A stretch of DNA of 64,000 nt from Trichaptum fuscoviolaceum (Eukaryota; Basidiomycota; Agaricomycetes; Hymenochaetales; Trichaptaceae). Positions 34,629 through 46,239 of this stretch are shown here, one piece after another; the stretch's first letter is position 1, and each line of letters begins with the position of its first letter. The stretch lies in the NCBI GenBank assembly GCA_910574455.1, contig CAJSYZ010000001.1:4509424-4573423 (forward strand), read 5' to 3'. The position numbers and the translations under genes were made by a program. The notes beneath the pieces were generated by a model. The model ran no database searches. It was not told where the DNA came from and was given only the letters and a program-made list of their open reading frames with translations.

Positions 34629-37600
34629 TCACTGTCTATTTTCGTACAAAGATTCGTGCATGTGCATGTCAGCAAATCGGTTAACATAGAATCTATCATA
34701 AAAGTCCAGGGACTTCTCAGGTGTCAATGACTTCGGCGGACATTCATCACCCTTTGGAACCCCAAGGAGGTGAGCCAAACGAAAGATGTCCCCTATACCT
34801 ATCACCAATAGCTTCGGAGCCTTGCAGTCACGGTGATAGTGACGTCTGCCACTGGCATTCACACCAGAACAGCATTCAACACAGGCGGTAGAGGTCTCTA
34901 ACTCATATTCCGGCTCGACAATCCACATACTTGTTTTTGGGTCAGGCGAGTCTCCAACACGCTTGAACAATTGGACGAGAGCGCAGTCCTGATGCTCCCC
35001 TTTAGCGGTGAAGGAAAAAAGAAGCATAACCCGGGCAACTCTCATTCCTGAAAACCCCTTTTTGCGGGGGCTAACTCGAACAAGGACTGCGTCATGTCTT
35101 GCTTTTCCGCGCCAAGAGGGATTGGACCTGATCACCTCCCTCATTGCTTGTTCTATTGGGATCGATTCGCCACGGTAGGCAAAGAAAGCGGTGGCTGAAT
35201 GGAAAATTGAGAAGTCATTGTTCATGTCCAATTCAGCTGTTGGTTCGGCTCTGCCAGAGGAGCCCCTTAAGTTGGAATTGCGCTTCTCGTACTTGTTGAA
35301 TAAGTATTCTTTAATGAGCTGTCGGAGCTGTCGAAGCTCTGGATGGCCTTTTATCGCCGCAAGCGCGTTGAGCTGTTTCGGGTACACCTTACTGGACTCT
35401 GCAAGTATAACAACAGAGAAGTCAGATGTGCAGCACCAAAAGCACGGGTTACTAAGTAATACTAACGTTGTTTCGAAGCCATTAACATCAAGCTCAAAGG
35501 GTCATTTCTGCCGCCCAAGCGAAGCTGGCATTCTACGCTATGAACCGCACCACACTGGGGCTCATCCACTGAACTTCCGGAATCCTCCAGGTCAGCAATT
35601 TCGATTTGCTCTTGGTTGCCCACAATGTCATCGAAGAAGTCCTCTGTATCATCGGCTGCCCCTGTTGTTTGTACGCCATGATGTTGCATCTGCTCCCTCT
35701 GGGTTGGGGCCTTCTCGGCGTCATCCGTCTTTGACTCTGACATATTTTTCCGCAAAACGTCTCGCAAGGCATTCCACATAGCCTCAGCCAGCGTATCGTC
35801 CAGCAGTCCACGCCTTTTGAAGTCTGCCCTCGACGCAATAAGTTTGCTGAGTCGTTGGTTTGCTGTGATCATCTGTCCCAAAGGATCATTTCTGTTCGAG
35901 CGCGCCGCCATGTCTCCTTGACCGCGTGAATGTGTTTATTTTCTGTTATAGACGAACACAATCCGCTAGGAGCAGCAAAGAGAGGGATCATTGTTGGATA
36001 ATGGACCATGGCATGTTGTCGTGGCAGTGAAAAATTATCCCGGATGCCCTTTGCTATGAATATTTGCCGATATTGATGATAGTGATCCAGAGAGGCTTTA
36101 ATTTGATCAAGATTTGAGGCTGTAATCGTGTACCGACGCACAAGGTAACAGAAGTCCAGAAATGCACTCAATGCATGAATTATATCATCGTGCACAATGC
36201 CCACAATAGCCGGAAGATACACCTAAGTGGATTGCATCAGATATCAGCAAACCACCGCCTCGAGCGAGATGCAAAGACCACATACTTTCATAAGCGCCTT
36301 TGAATCATTACCTGTCCATTGCTTGAAGCCTCGACCTTCAGGAAATCTGCGAAGACCAGGAAAAGGAGCAGCAACTCTGATTCTACGTGAAAGTTAGCAA
36401 TGGTATTCACATTAAACGACTTGTAAGGTAATAGTGCCTTTTATCCACAATATCCAGCTCTGTCGTGGTCATGCACTGGCAAATCCACTCAACAAGATGG
36501 TCCTTGAACACGCCTTTGATGATTTGGTGCAGCAGGTCCGGAGATATGAGATCGCATATATCTGCGCGCGGAAAGTCATTGGTGAAAGGCTACAGAACAA
36601 CATACAAGTTGCAGAATACGCATCCAGTGAAGAAGTTGAAGTACGTACCACAATATCCTGGTGGAACCCGTACTCTTTCCGGATTGTTGCTCTATTAATG
36701 TTGTTGCCATCTACTTGATCTATCAATTGTTCGTGCAGCTCTTTTGTTCGAGGATTTGAAACAAATTCCAAATTATCTAGGTCCTTGTGAGGTGCTGTGC
36801 ATCTATGCCGCCACAGTAAGTCATTGCCTCAGACTCGGATATGATTTTGGGAAAGGACGGTACTTACTTGCAGCACCATCCAGTGCATATTGCGCATAGA
36901 CTCACCTGTTCCGGATAATCGGCTATATACGAGCCGAGTCCGAGAACCGACCTACGCAAGTGACCATCAGGACACCGGAGAATGGTTAACTCAGTGTTTA
37001 TGGACATGGCGGTCTTCAGTGAACTCAAGATTTTTGATATAGACGAATGAAAAATTTGATGTCGAAAGCGGCGGAATTCATCTGACTTTTCGTATTGCCG
37101 CTCAGCTGCAAAATGTGTCAGAGCTAATCAAATATTACGGTATGATACACACTCTTTGGTATTGCTAGAAATGCTACAAGCTGGACTGTATTCAATTTCT
37201 GTGACCGCCGGGCCTTGTTAGATACATTCCCGATGGAGAGATACAACGGATAGTATTCGTTATTTCCAGTTCCGACAGAGACTGTTGTCTTATCGCTCCC
37301 TAAGATCACCGGAACAAACATAGATCCATGGACTGCTTTATCTTCGGCGTAGATCTTGTTCTAGGTCAAGGATAATCAGCATGTTTCCTGCGAGTTTATG
37401 ATTCATGACCTACAGCCTGTTCCCAAGCAAAATTTCCGGACATGTAATTTCTGAATACTCGTTCTTTGTCATCAGAGTCCTCCTTCGGCTGATACTCGCG
37501 AAACGGGACATAGTCGAATTCGCCTTCCAACGCCGGATTGTCCACCAAATTCCGGATCACTTCCAGAGGATCCCGATACCATACATCATATTCTTTCCTC

Positions 37601-38599
37601 TTCCATGACTCGGTGTTCTCGTTTGTCGCCTTTTGGCCATTGTCGTCCGTGTAGAAGTTACTAAAGGACTTCCAAGACACATCACCGACTTCCGTAGCGT
37701 CAATGACGGTGTACAAATTTTGTGCGTCTCCATCAAGTAGCGAACTAGTTATACCTAGATCCGAGTCATTGTCAGGCTCTGTCGTATCCAATTCGGAACA
37801 TCCGCCAGATTTTACATTCTCCGCCACCTGAATCAGCTGATAAGCCTTCATGATTCCGAGAATTTTTGTTATGTTCCCAGCAGACATTTGCTCTTCCCGA
37901 TACAGAAAATCTGCGAGCTCGAAATCTGCTCTGCACGAATAGGGAAACCAGACATTAGACACAGGTTCGTTTCGCGGAACGGGTGGTTCTTCATTTTCTA
38001 AGGAAATTCCTGCCGCATCGCATGGCGTGGCTGCACGGTGTCAGGTGTCAGAGTACTGCAGTAAACCGGGGACAATAAACATGACACGCACCATTCAAGT
38101 ATCTGTGATACACCTTCAAGTTATCCTCGCTCTCCTTATAATCTCCAATGTCGGAGTCCAAATCTTCAGAGGATGCGCTACGGCCATCACTTCCGGTGAC
38201 AGAATGATGGGACAGAGAATCAGCTCCGTCTAAATCTTGAAGCAGCTCGTCTCGGCCTATGCTAAGCATCGAGATATCCTGTGTAAGTATAGAGATGTCG
38301 TAATCGTAACTTGAAGAGCCGCAGCCCATTTTATCTTCAAGTTGACCCTCGACCCGGAGTTCGGGGGAGTTCGAGATACTTTTAGGTTCTGGAACTTGTG
38401 CGGGTCGAATGGGTGATGAATCATAACCATAAGCAGCAGGTCCTGATGCAAATGATGATGGATGAGCTGAGTATTCATGTCTTGTTCTTGCGGATTGATT
38501 CTTAAACCTTCTGTCGCAGTCGGAGAAGGTACATCGAATGGATGGGGGGAAGAAATCAGTAAAATGAACGGGTTTGGGCTTTCGCCGTGTTACCGGCAT
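34629..38599 (-). CDS. Plavaka-type transposase
   Basis: Large DNA-transposon transposase. The start is ATG 38599. An N-terminal C2H2-like finger (CTFSDCDRRFKNQSARTRH) precedes a Ser/Asp linker. Intron 1 is 38091-38031. The family blocks follow in order over several exons: NVWFPYSCRADFELADFLY, YDVWYRDPLEVIRNLVDNP, FVPVILGSDKTTVSVGTGNN, YYPLYLSIGN, ILRCPDGHLRRSVLGLGSYIADYPEQ, CTAPHKDLDN, FTNDFPRADICDLISPDLLHQIIKGVFKDHLVEW, VYLPAIVGIV, SAFLDFCYLVRR, LPRQHAMVHY, GLCSSITENKHI. These match Plavaka transposases as I remember them. Coding blocks join through plausible short introns with no internal stop seen, so the gene may be active. A Cys/His patch near the C-terminus (CVECC..H..HRDC) may bind zinc. 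It faces away from the 39.2 kb partner. Confidence 0.85.
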
Positions 38600-39188
38600 C
38601 GACTTGGATGCAACCTATAGTAGTACCTATTAGCAACTTGAAGTCGACTTTTGACTTACTTCGACTTTTGACTTACTAAGTTAGAACATGAATCCCCAGC
38701 CTCAGGCTGAAGCTGTCAACTTGAACTTGAAGTAGCACTGGCAGCGAATCGAGTTCGCCAAGGTGGACTCGCGTAGTAGGAGCTAGTAGTAGTCTACCTG
38801 GCAGATTTGCTAGTAGTACGGTAGAAGGCTGCGGCTGAGTGCCTTGACTCACTGACTGCCAGTTCCAGTGTCAGGCTTGCCGTCTCGGTCGCCGGAATCC
38901 GAGTCGGAGTGCAACTTCAAGTTGAAGCCTGCCAGTGCCAGTCTGAGTGAGCCTGAGTGCCAGTGCCAGCGCCAGTGCCAGGTACCGCCGTGACTCAGGC
39001 TCGCTCACTGGCACTCCGAGTCACTGCCAGCCTGAGTGCCAGTGGCAGGCTGGCAGTGGGCGTAAATTTTCCTTGAATAGGCGCCCTCATCTTCAACTTG
39101 AACTTTAACTTGCACCTTTGACTCTGAGTCGACTCACCATCGATATTCATAGCACCTGCCAGTGTGCCCCTATTACTACTGCACAGGA
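38600..39188. other. Shared divergent promoter/subterminal-type repeat region
   Basis: Lies between the transposase and its divergent neighbour. From about 38,860 to 39,060 nearly every base belongs to CCAGTG/CACTGG, CGAGTC/GACTCG, CCTGAG or AACTTGAAGTT words in both orientations. It resembles the repeat-packed control regions that transposase binds in CACTA-like elements. No gene. Confidence 0.65.
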
Positions 39189-42100
39189 ATGTTAACTCAA
39201 AGACAGACGCGGGCTAAGAATAGCGATCAGCATCCGGGAGCGGTAGTCAATAAGCTGCGAACACGTCGAACGAAAGAGGAGATATTGAGGGAGAAGGAAG
39301 GGAAGGAGAGAAGGAGAGAAGAACAGGCATCAAAGCGTGATGAGGCATTGAGGGAGAAGGAGGAGAAGGAAAAAACAGAAGGAAGAACGGGCAGCTCTGC
39401 GCGAAGCTGCGGCACAGCAAGCCGCGTATGCGAGAGAGAAGAGAAAATCATCGCGGAACAGAAACGGGCAGCGAAAGAACAAGAGGCATCTGAGAAGGTA
39501 CGCAAGAAAAGAACTGCAGCAGAGCAACAGGAAACAGCCATACTGGAGACGATGGAGCTTGAGAACAATTTGTCAAAGGCTCTTGACATTCGCACCCATA
39601 TGGGCTCAACTGCACCTAAGCTGGCTGGCACTGGCAAACGAGGGCGAAACAAGTCGAAAGGCGTCCCTGAAACTAGTGAGTCCTTATCTTCAAGTCAGTG
39701 ACAGTCGAGTTATGAGATATGGGCATAACAGGTTCAACGAACGATGAAAAAGACAGCTCTTGTGCAGCTGAAGACGGCGAACATTTAAAGATTCGTAAGT
39801 TGTTTGCCTTTATGACTTTAGACTCCAAGGGTGACCACTTTAACTCACATTATGATGCAGCTAACTCCGATGCGCCCAACAGAGCGCGCGCAAAGAAAGT
39901 TAGGAAAAAGGATACCAGAGGTGCACTTCCTTTCCGTACTCGCGTGCAGGGTGCAAAGGGTTCAAATAGTGCCATAAGTGGCACCGGATATCATAGTACG
40001 CTTGCAGGACAAAACAGCAGTCTTTCTGGTGAGGATACAGACATGATAGAGTCGCCCAATACGTCGAAGCAGAACGATAGGACAAAGCGACCTGTTAGGG
40101 CACTTCGCAACACAGATGGATCCACATTCTTCGGCGGAGAGGGCAGAAACCCTGAGGTCGCAGGGACAGAGGAGATCGACTTGTGAGTTTTAAGTCGTAC
40201 TACTACTCAACCGTTGGCATCATAGTACAAAAGATCAATTTCAAACAAATTCAAGTTGATAGTAAGTGTGAAGCTTGATTTAGACTCAGCTACTTGAAGC
40301 TTATCCGACATCGTACTACAGATTAGTATTACTACTACTAACTTGAGCCTGAGTGCGCCTGGCGACACCGTGCCAGTGACCAGCTTGACCGGCGCGCGGC
40401 GGTGCCACACTCAGGTTGGCACTTAACTGTGACCCCGAGATGCCACCCGGGTTGGCAAGTTGCAGCTTCTTCACTTATAATGCTCACATTCTTATCTTTA
40501 TTACAAGTTGTGAGCCTGGCTGACACAAGGAAAAACTAGGCTCCCCGTCTTGGCGCAAGACGATGCGAACTTTAGTCCTTGGGAGGATGAAGGAGTGACA
40601 GTAACCCTCACGAGTTTCCAAGGTGTAAAGAATAGCTCAGCTAGCGAACGACAGACGGCACATCTCGTTGACTCCGACACTGATATTGTGAGTTGGATGG
40701 AGCATTAATTAGACTGGCAGAGGAAATCTTAATATTTTGATTGTGCGTTTAATTAGGACGTGAGTAGACTGACAATACCGACCCAAGCCAATGTAAGTGC
40801 CGCTTATACTTCAAAGAAATCGTTTGATTCACAATAACTATACGTCGGTGGAGTCTCATGCACAACGATGGCTATCTAACATCATTTCTGTATCGTAACA
40901 GGATGGAGCTAGCAGCAAATTGAAGAAAAGGAAGCTATCCCGCGACACTCTCTCCGAGTTGCAGGCTCATATAACACTGGTAAGCGGCTTCATAATCTCC
41001 TGTTTCGTTCAAGCTACTTATTTTTCTTTCTTTATGCACTGGAGAAGAAGAATATCAAGGGACAATCGGGCATTCAGGTGAGTTCTACACAACAAAGCAT
41101 GGACTTGGTGCCATACTTTGTTGTGGCCTCCGGCGTCGAATATACTTCCTTCATTACTTACCAAATTGTACTCTGAATAGGGCGCGAGCATGACGAACAT
41201 CGTCAACTCCCAACTCGATGTATTGGTAAGTTTATTCTGCTTTTAATCCTCACCCGTATACTCATCTATTTTCCCGTCAGGACGGTATTTCTGTTGAGGG
41301 TCATAGGGGGCAGTCTCCAGCGTCGCATCTACAGATACAGGTATGTGTAGGCATCGACACTCATTAGGATTACTTTTGGTGCCCCTTTCTTTGGCAAGTA
41401 TCTGGATGTCCACTAAACCTTGTTTATGTGTAGGACAGCATGATTGTGAATAATAAGAAGAGGAAGTCGCCGCCTGACTCAAACTCACATATCGATGTGG
41501 TAATTCGTACTCTTCCACCCAATTTCAAAAGCACTTCCTTACTATCTAAAACAGGCTAGCATGAACGTGTATATGAAGAAGCCTCCATCCCAGGCTGCCT
41601 CAACAGTTAGTGTCAATCACATCTAATTTCCATTTCATATTGTTTTCTGATCAAGCGACAAGGACTTAAATACTGCTAAGGAGAGTGAACCGCAAGACAG
41701 TCATTCTCAGGCTGATATACTGGTATTTAATTCTCTTCGAGCTTCCCTTGGTAAGAACTCCTCTAATTGCTACAGATGAAATCTACTACCTCTGTTCGCA
41801 ATCTGAAGAGGTCACTGGCGGTTCATGCACATCATATTGCAAGTGTGAGCTAATTGCTGCAATTGATTCGGTACTTATTCTCGGTTCTTCTGACAGGCAA
41901 GTGGTCGTGAGGCGTCGCCAACACCACAAGCACAATCACCTGCGATGACGACAGTATCCTTCAGTCCCAAACCCGAAGTGCTCGCAACCAAGGCTCATCT
42001 TGGTCATCGCAAAGTCTCTCGGACTACTAGCTCTGTGCGTTGATCCCATTCATGTTTGTGACATGCATCCACTAACTTGCTTACATGCAGACATCTGTAG

Positions 42101-43543
42101 GACTTGAGGATAAGGATAGAAATAGTAAAGGAAGGGAGGGATCCCGCGCTCTCGGCAAAAAAAGGGCAACAAATCAGTGTCTTCCTCCCGGAACTCAGGC
42201 TGGCTGGACTCATATTCTTCTGCCTTCGCTGTATCGCGCAGTCGGAAAGTCCACAACTCCATGGCAAAACCCAGACAATAAGTCCATCGGAACACTGTGG
42301 GGGAAAGTATTTGATTCTGTCGAACTTAGTTACGACACACAATTGGCCGACATCTGTTCTTTAGTTGAGTCATCCCTATTTGTCTTACATCGGCCATACT
42401 GAATCAGGTATGAACTATTCTGTAGGCAGCCCAGAGATGCTCTGATAGTTGGCGGAAGAAATTGTTTGAGAAAGCCGAGCAGTCAATTTCGAGTTTCGTC
42501 GGCAACGAGCGTTCTAAGTCAGTGGAGACCGAAGAAATTGTGAAGATGTTGCAGACGATGGTCGACAAGAAGAAAGCTGAACCATTCCTCTGGGAACGCT
42601 GGCATAGTATGGAAAGGGTGTGTGAGATTTCACTCAATGTCACCCTTCGAGTCCGTGCATTGACTATGAATGTACACAGAAGCAAGGATTGTTCTGCTCT
42701 GACCTCGTAGTCTCAGTGTTGTCCGTGCACATTGTCTTGGCCCTGGGTCGGCATAAAGTATTGGACAAGAACACAATAGGAAAGCCTATAGGTGCCCTCG
42801 CCCTTGCGGCAACAGCGGTATCTATCTACTTCAGTACTTGCAGTGGCTTTATTCACTGAATCTCTCATGGACAGGTCAAAGTTGCAATCGATAAGCAGGT
42901 AGCCCGGTTGCAAAATATCAAAGAAGAGCTTGGTGGTGCTGAGTGGTACTTCACTAGTGCTCTGTGGCAGCCTCATACGGACGACTATGTCAACTTATTG
43001 TCAAATTCCTCGTTTTTCACTGAATCAAACTGGGAGAAGGTTCGGTCCCGCATAGAAGCTTACAACTCCGTTGAAGATGTCAATGCGGGAAGGAACGCCG
43101 AACTTGTTGGATCGGGTGTCACTGGCAGGGATTTCTCCCTATATATCGACGTTGGAGACGCGGATGCGAGCGGCGAGTATACACATGGTGAGGGCGCTAA
43201 TAGAAGTGGTAAGTGCAAGGAGAGAAACGAAGACAAGGATAATGACGGCGAAGAAGTTGAGGATTTCAAGGAGAGGGAGGACGACATGGAGGACGAGGGT
43301 GTGTCTGGCGAGGGAGACGAGGACAAGGATCAGGATGAGGACAATGACGATGAAGAGGACAAGGATCAGGATCGGGATAAGAACAAGGATGCGGACGAGG
43401 TTCTTAGCGTGGGTGATGGATTCAGTGGAGGCTCTGAGGGCGAGGCGAATGACGCAGACAGAAAGGGCGGGGAAGGCGAAGGCGATCGCGAGGACGACGA
43501 GGGTTCATTATGGGATTCGGCTACGGACGGCGCAGACTTTTAA
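39189..43543 (+). CDS. Multi-mini-exon protein, divergent partner of the transposase
   Basis: Function unknown. Exon 1 (39189-39675) codes a charged coiled coil (KEEILREKEGKERRREEQ). Exon 2 starts at 39732 and exon 3 ends at 40183. A repeat-bearing intron then leads to exon 4 (40540-40687). Ten small exons follow: 40757-40792, 40902-40979, 41048-41077, 41181-41225, 41281-41340, 41434-41499, 41555-41605, 41663-41722, 41776-41844 and 41897-42034. All are phase 0 and multiples of three. The next exon (from 42091) has LPPGTQAGWTHILLPSLYRA, a motif I associate with agaricomycete transposon-linked proteins, though not surely. Later exons give a helical part (QNIKEELGGAEWYFTSALW) and a very acidic Asp/Glu/Lys tail to the stop at 43543. 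A possible alternative last exon lies near 43,622-43,700. Confidence 0.6.
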
Positions 43544-44098
43544 GAGCAGGTCGATCACTGGTGAGCTTTGGCTTTAACCATCCTGCCACTGTATTCAAAC
43601 ACTTACTATCATCAACTTGCAGTGGCCTTCGTTCTCTGAGTATGCCGAGGAACAGGCAGAAGTGGCGAAATACGATCTGGATCAGGATGCCGTGGTGTAG
43701 TTACTGAGGGACACTGAGGCACTGATTTCTACTTATCTGTCTTAAATTACTTGTGGAAATGAACCAATACTGGAACCTCTTAGTACGCACTTACACGCTT
43801 GGGTACTGCAAACCTACAGACGAAAAAGTCTACTTATATGATTAAATGCTGAATTACTTATGGAATGAACTACTTGAACGTCTTACACACTTTTACTCTT
43901 GAGCACTGGCAATTAAACTGCCAGAATAAATTCTTCTGATATGCTTGAATGCTGGAGACTGAGGCACTGAGAGCACTGATTTCAGTTGACGGCACTGAAT
44001 TCAGTAAGCCCCTTCCTGAATAATGAAACCACATGCCTGAAATCAGTAAATCAGTAGAATTTTACTTCCCAGGGCTTCAGAGGACTTAAGGCCGGTTA
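43544..44098. other. Right subterminal region of the giant element
   Basis: No gene. It contains repeated ACTGAGGCACTGA, ACTGAATTCAGTAA and CTGAAATCAGTAAATCAGT words around 43,705-44,060. They resemble, but are not identical to, the words in the left half. Confidence 0.5.
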
Positions 44099-44132
44099 AG
44101 TAGCCGTAAGCAAAAAAGAAGATTCCCTGATG
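44099..44132 (-). repeat. Right terminal inverted repeat of the giant element
   Basis: Reads on the minus strand CATCAGGGAATCTTCT, then GCTTACGGCTACTTAACC. It pairs with 19,768-19,801. Confidence 0.75.
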
Positions 44133-44156
44133 AATGTACACGCTCCGAGTCGTACG

Positions 44157-44681
44157 CACTGGAAAAATTTCACGCTTTTTCCTTATGTAAAAGTGTAAAC
44201 AAAAGTTAAACTTTTATTTGGCCTTTTGACAGCTGTAAAATTTTGAGAAAAACTTTAAATTTATCTTAACTTTTTGTCTAGTGCAAAATGACAACAAAAG
44301 TTAAACCTTCTAGGTCTGTAAAAGAATGAACAAAAGTAAGGCTTTTTTATGACAGAAAAGGCTAAACAAAAGGTTGAGACTTTTCATTTAACAAAATTCA
44401 AACTTGTGTCTAAATTAGAGAGTAGTGGAAAAAAGTTTGAATTTTGTTGAATGAAAAGTCTCAACCTTTTGTTTATCCTTTTTTGTCATAAAAAAGACTT
44501 ACTTTCGTTCATTCTTTTACAGACCTAAAAGGTTTAACTTTTGTTGCCATTTTGCACTAGACAAAAGGTTAAGATAAATTTAAAGTTTTTCTCAGAATTT
44601 TACAGCTGTCAAAAGGCCAAATAAAATTTTAACTTTTGTTCACACTTTTACATAGAGAAAAAGCATGAAATTTTTCCAGTG
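44157..44681. mobile_element. Palindromic MITE with CACTGG termini and ACG target duplication
   Basis: The 525 bp element is almost one hairpin. Its left arm begins CACTGGAAAAATTTCA and its right arm ends with the complement. Arms are about 245 bp and around 90% complementary, with a loop near 44,400-44,430. ACG flanks it at 44,154-44,156 and 44,682-44,684. CACTG termini with a 3-bp duplication fit the CACTA-like superfamily. It sits 24 bp beyond the giant element's right end. Confidence 0.85.
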
Positions 44682-44692
44682 ACGGTACTAGT

Positions 44693-46239
44693 CATCACCG
44701 AACCGGCGGAAATACTATGGGGGACTTATAATGGGGTTGCAGGCACCTTGCAGATAGCTTATAGGCCTTATGGGGCCTTACAATAAAAAAATTTCTCGTA
44801 CTCCACCATGGCCATTTTGTAATGAGACCGTAAGGTCATTGTAATCATGCATAATGCCCTATAATATAGTCGTGCGGCTCACATATTTCAAATTAGAATA
44901 GGACAGATAGTTTTAATAGGAAGGACAAATTAAGTAATAAATTATGTGTTTAAAATATATATGTACATTAGACATTAGTAGATATGTACATGTAGGCGTA
45001 GGCCAACGCATGTCGGTCAACTGCCCAACAAACAGCAAAATTCCTTCCAAGCTTGCCGCACCCTCCTCCTCCCCAAATACCCTGCACCATTTGATATTTC
45101 CATTCCTCCTTGCCTTCGAAATCACTACAAAGACAGATTGTTAGTGTCACATACCTTGGGGGATGGCTTTGGGAGAATAGCCGGAGGCCCACAGAGAACT
45201 AAACAGCATATAGTCACAGAAAAGCCAGACCATAGAAGAGACACAGAGACAGTGAAACAGATTGTTCAGAGACATTGCAGACTTGAGGCAAGCATAAGCA
45301 GTACAGGCAAGAAGGGCCAGAAATCCACAGAGATTCCACAGAGATGGGTGTTGATGAGAGAGAGGGGGAGACGACTCCAACATGCTACGGCGGCTATATC
45401 TGCGGCGGCAATATACTTTTGCATGCACTTAGTAATAGCCACCGGCAACTTGGATACCGGGGACCGAGAAATTTTATTCCGGAACTTCCGGCCGGCCTTA
45501 CAACTCACTTATAATCTCCCATAATACCTTATTAGGTATTGCATACTACCATAAAAGCTTAAAGTAAATTGCAATGAAACATAATAAATTAGATAGTGCC
45601 GTCAGAGACAGCGGTCCCCGACACGAATGAACCATTGAAATAATGTTCTGCTTTACATCAAAATAGTATAGGATTCTGTGTTTGATACTTGCTGTTGTTT
45701 TCGGTCATTTAAATTTTTTCTTACAATTCCGTTCTCACTCAAATTGGCAATCCTTCTTGCACTCGTGCGGAAGGCAATGAAGTAGTGCGGGTTTAGGGCG
45801 AAAACGAGACAGAAGCCACGACGAAGCGCTAGGAGAAGGAACAAAAAGAGGAGGAATATTACGTAAAACAATGAAATAATCTGCAAATAAACCACACAAG
45901 CAGAGAACAGGTACGGAACAATAATGAGACTAAAACCACAATGACCAAGAAAGAACAAGTTAGACGGGAAATTAACTAAGAAAAAAATAATTAAGGCTAC
46001 ACATGAATTAAAAAAAACGGAATTCAGGAACAAAGGAGATAAGAGAAAATTTGCGATTGGCTAAAAGCGTGAGAATTTGCTTACTTTCTGTGAAACTGGA
46101 TTAAAGTTCACGACGACACATCCCTCCCTCAGCTACGCTTCGTGTCGGGGATTAAGTAAGACTACAAGAGGGTTACAGAGCCCTTACAAGGCTCCATAAG
46201 CTTTTAGCATTTCATAAGATTTCCGCCGGTTCGGTGATG
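44693..46239. mobile_element. 1.55 kb non-autonomous element, CATCACCGAACC termini
   Basis: Perfect 21-bp inverted ends start CATCACCGAACCGGCGGAAA at 44,693 and on the minus strand at 46,239. The flanking dinucleotide is GT on both sides. No transposase-like frame was found inside. The first 200 bp and last 100 bp are rich in CATAATG/TTACAATG/CTTAT words. The termini resemble those of the element at 47.7-50.6 kb. Confidence 0.75.
45615..46151. repeat. Inverted repeat pair TCCCCGACACGAA, possible nested insertion
   Basis: A perfect 13-bp inverted pair at 45,615-45,627 and 46,139-46,151 delimits 537 bp inside the larger element. No target duplication is visible. It may be a nested MITE or an internal feature. 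Confidence 0.45.

Larger units (their letters stand above)
19768..44132. mobile_element. Candidate giant (about 24.4 kb) Plavaka-type DNA transposon with cargo genes
   Basis: Terminal inverted repeats delimit the block. The left end starts CATCAGGGAAACTTCC and continues through GCTTACGGC. The right end, read on the minus strand from 44,132, starts CATCAGGGAATCTTCT and also continues through GCTTACGGC. About 33 bp align with three mismatches and a 2-nt gap. Inside are a Plavaka transposase (34.6-38.6 kb), a divergent partner gene (39.2-43.5 kb) and three other genes. Self-complementary short words fill the non-coding space and fade outside the ends. The flanking dinucleotide is AA on both sides, so the target duplication is at most 2 bp. 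A smaller core element nested in older repeats is the main alternative. Confidence 0.62.

Noticed and set aside
38600..39188. CRISPR array or regular tandem array
   Set aside because: Words recur in both orientations without constant spacing or unique spacers, and the genome is fungal.
19768..44132. Starship-type giant element
   Set aside because: No tyrosine-recombinase (DUF3435) captain gene was seen at either end. The element has inverted termini and a DDE-type transposase instead.
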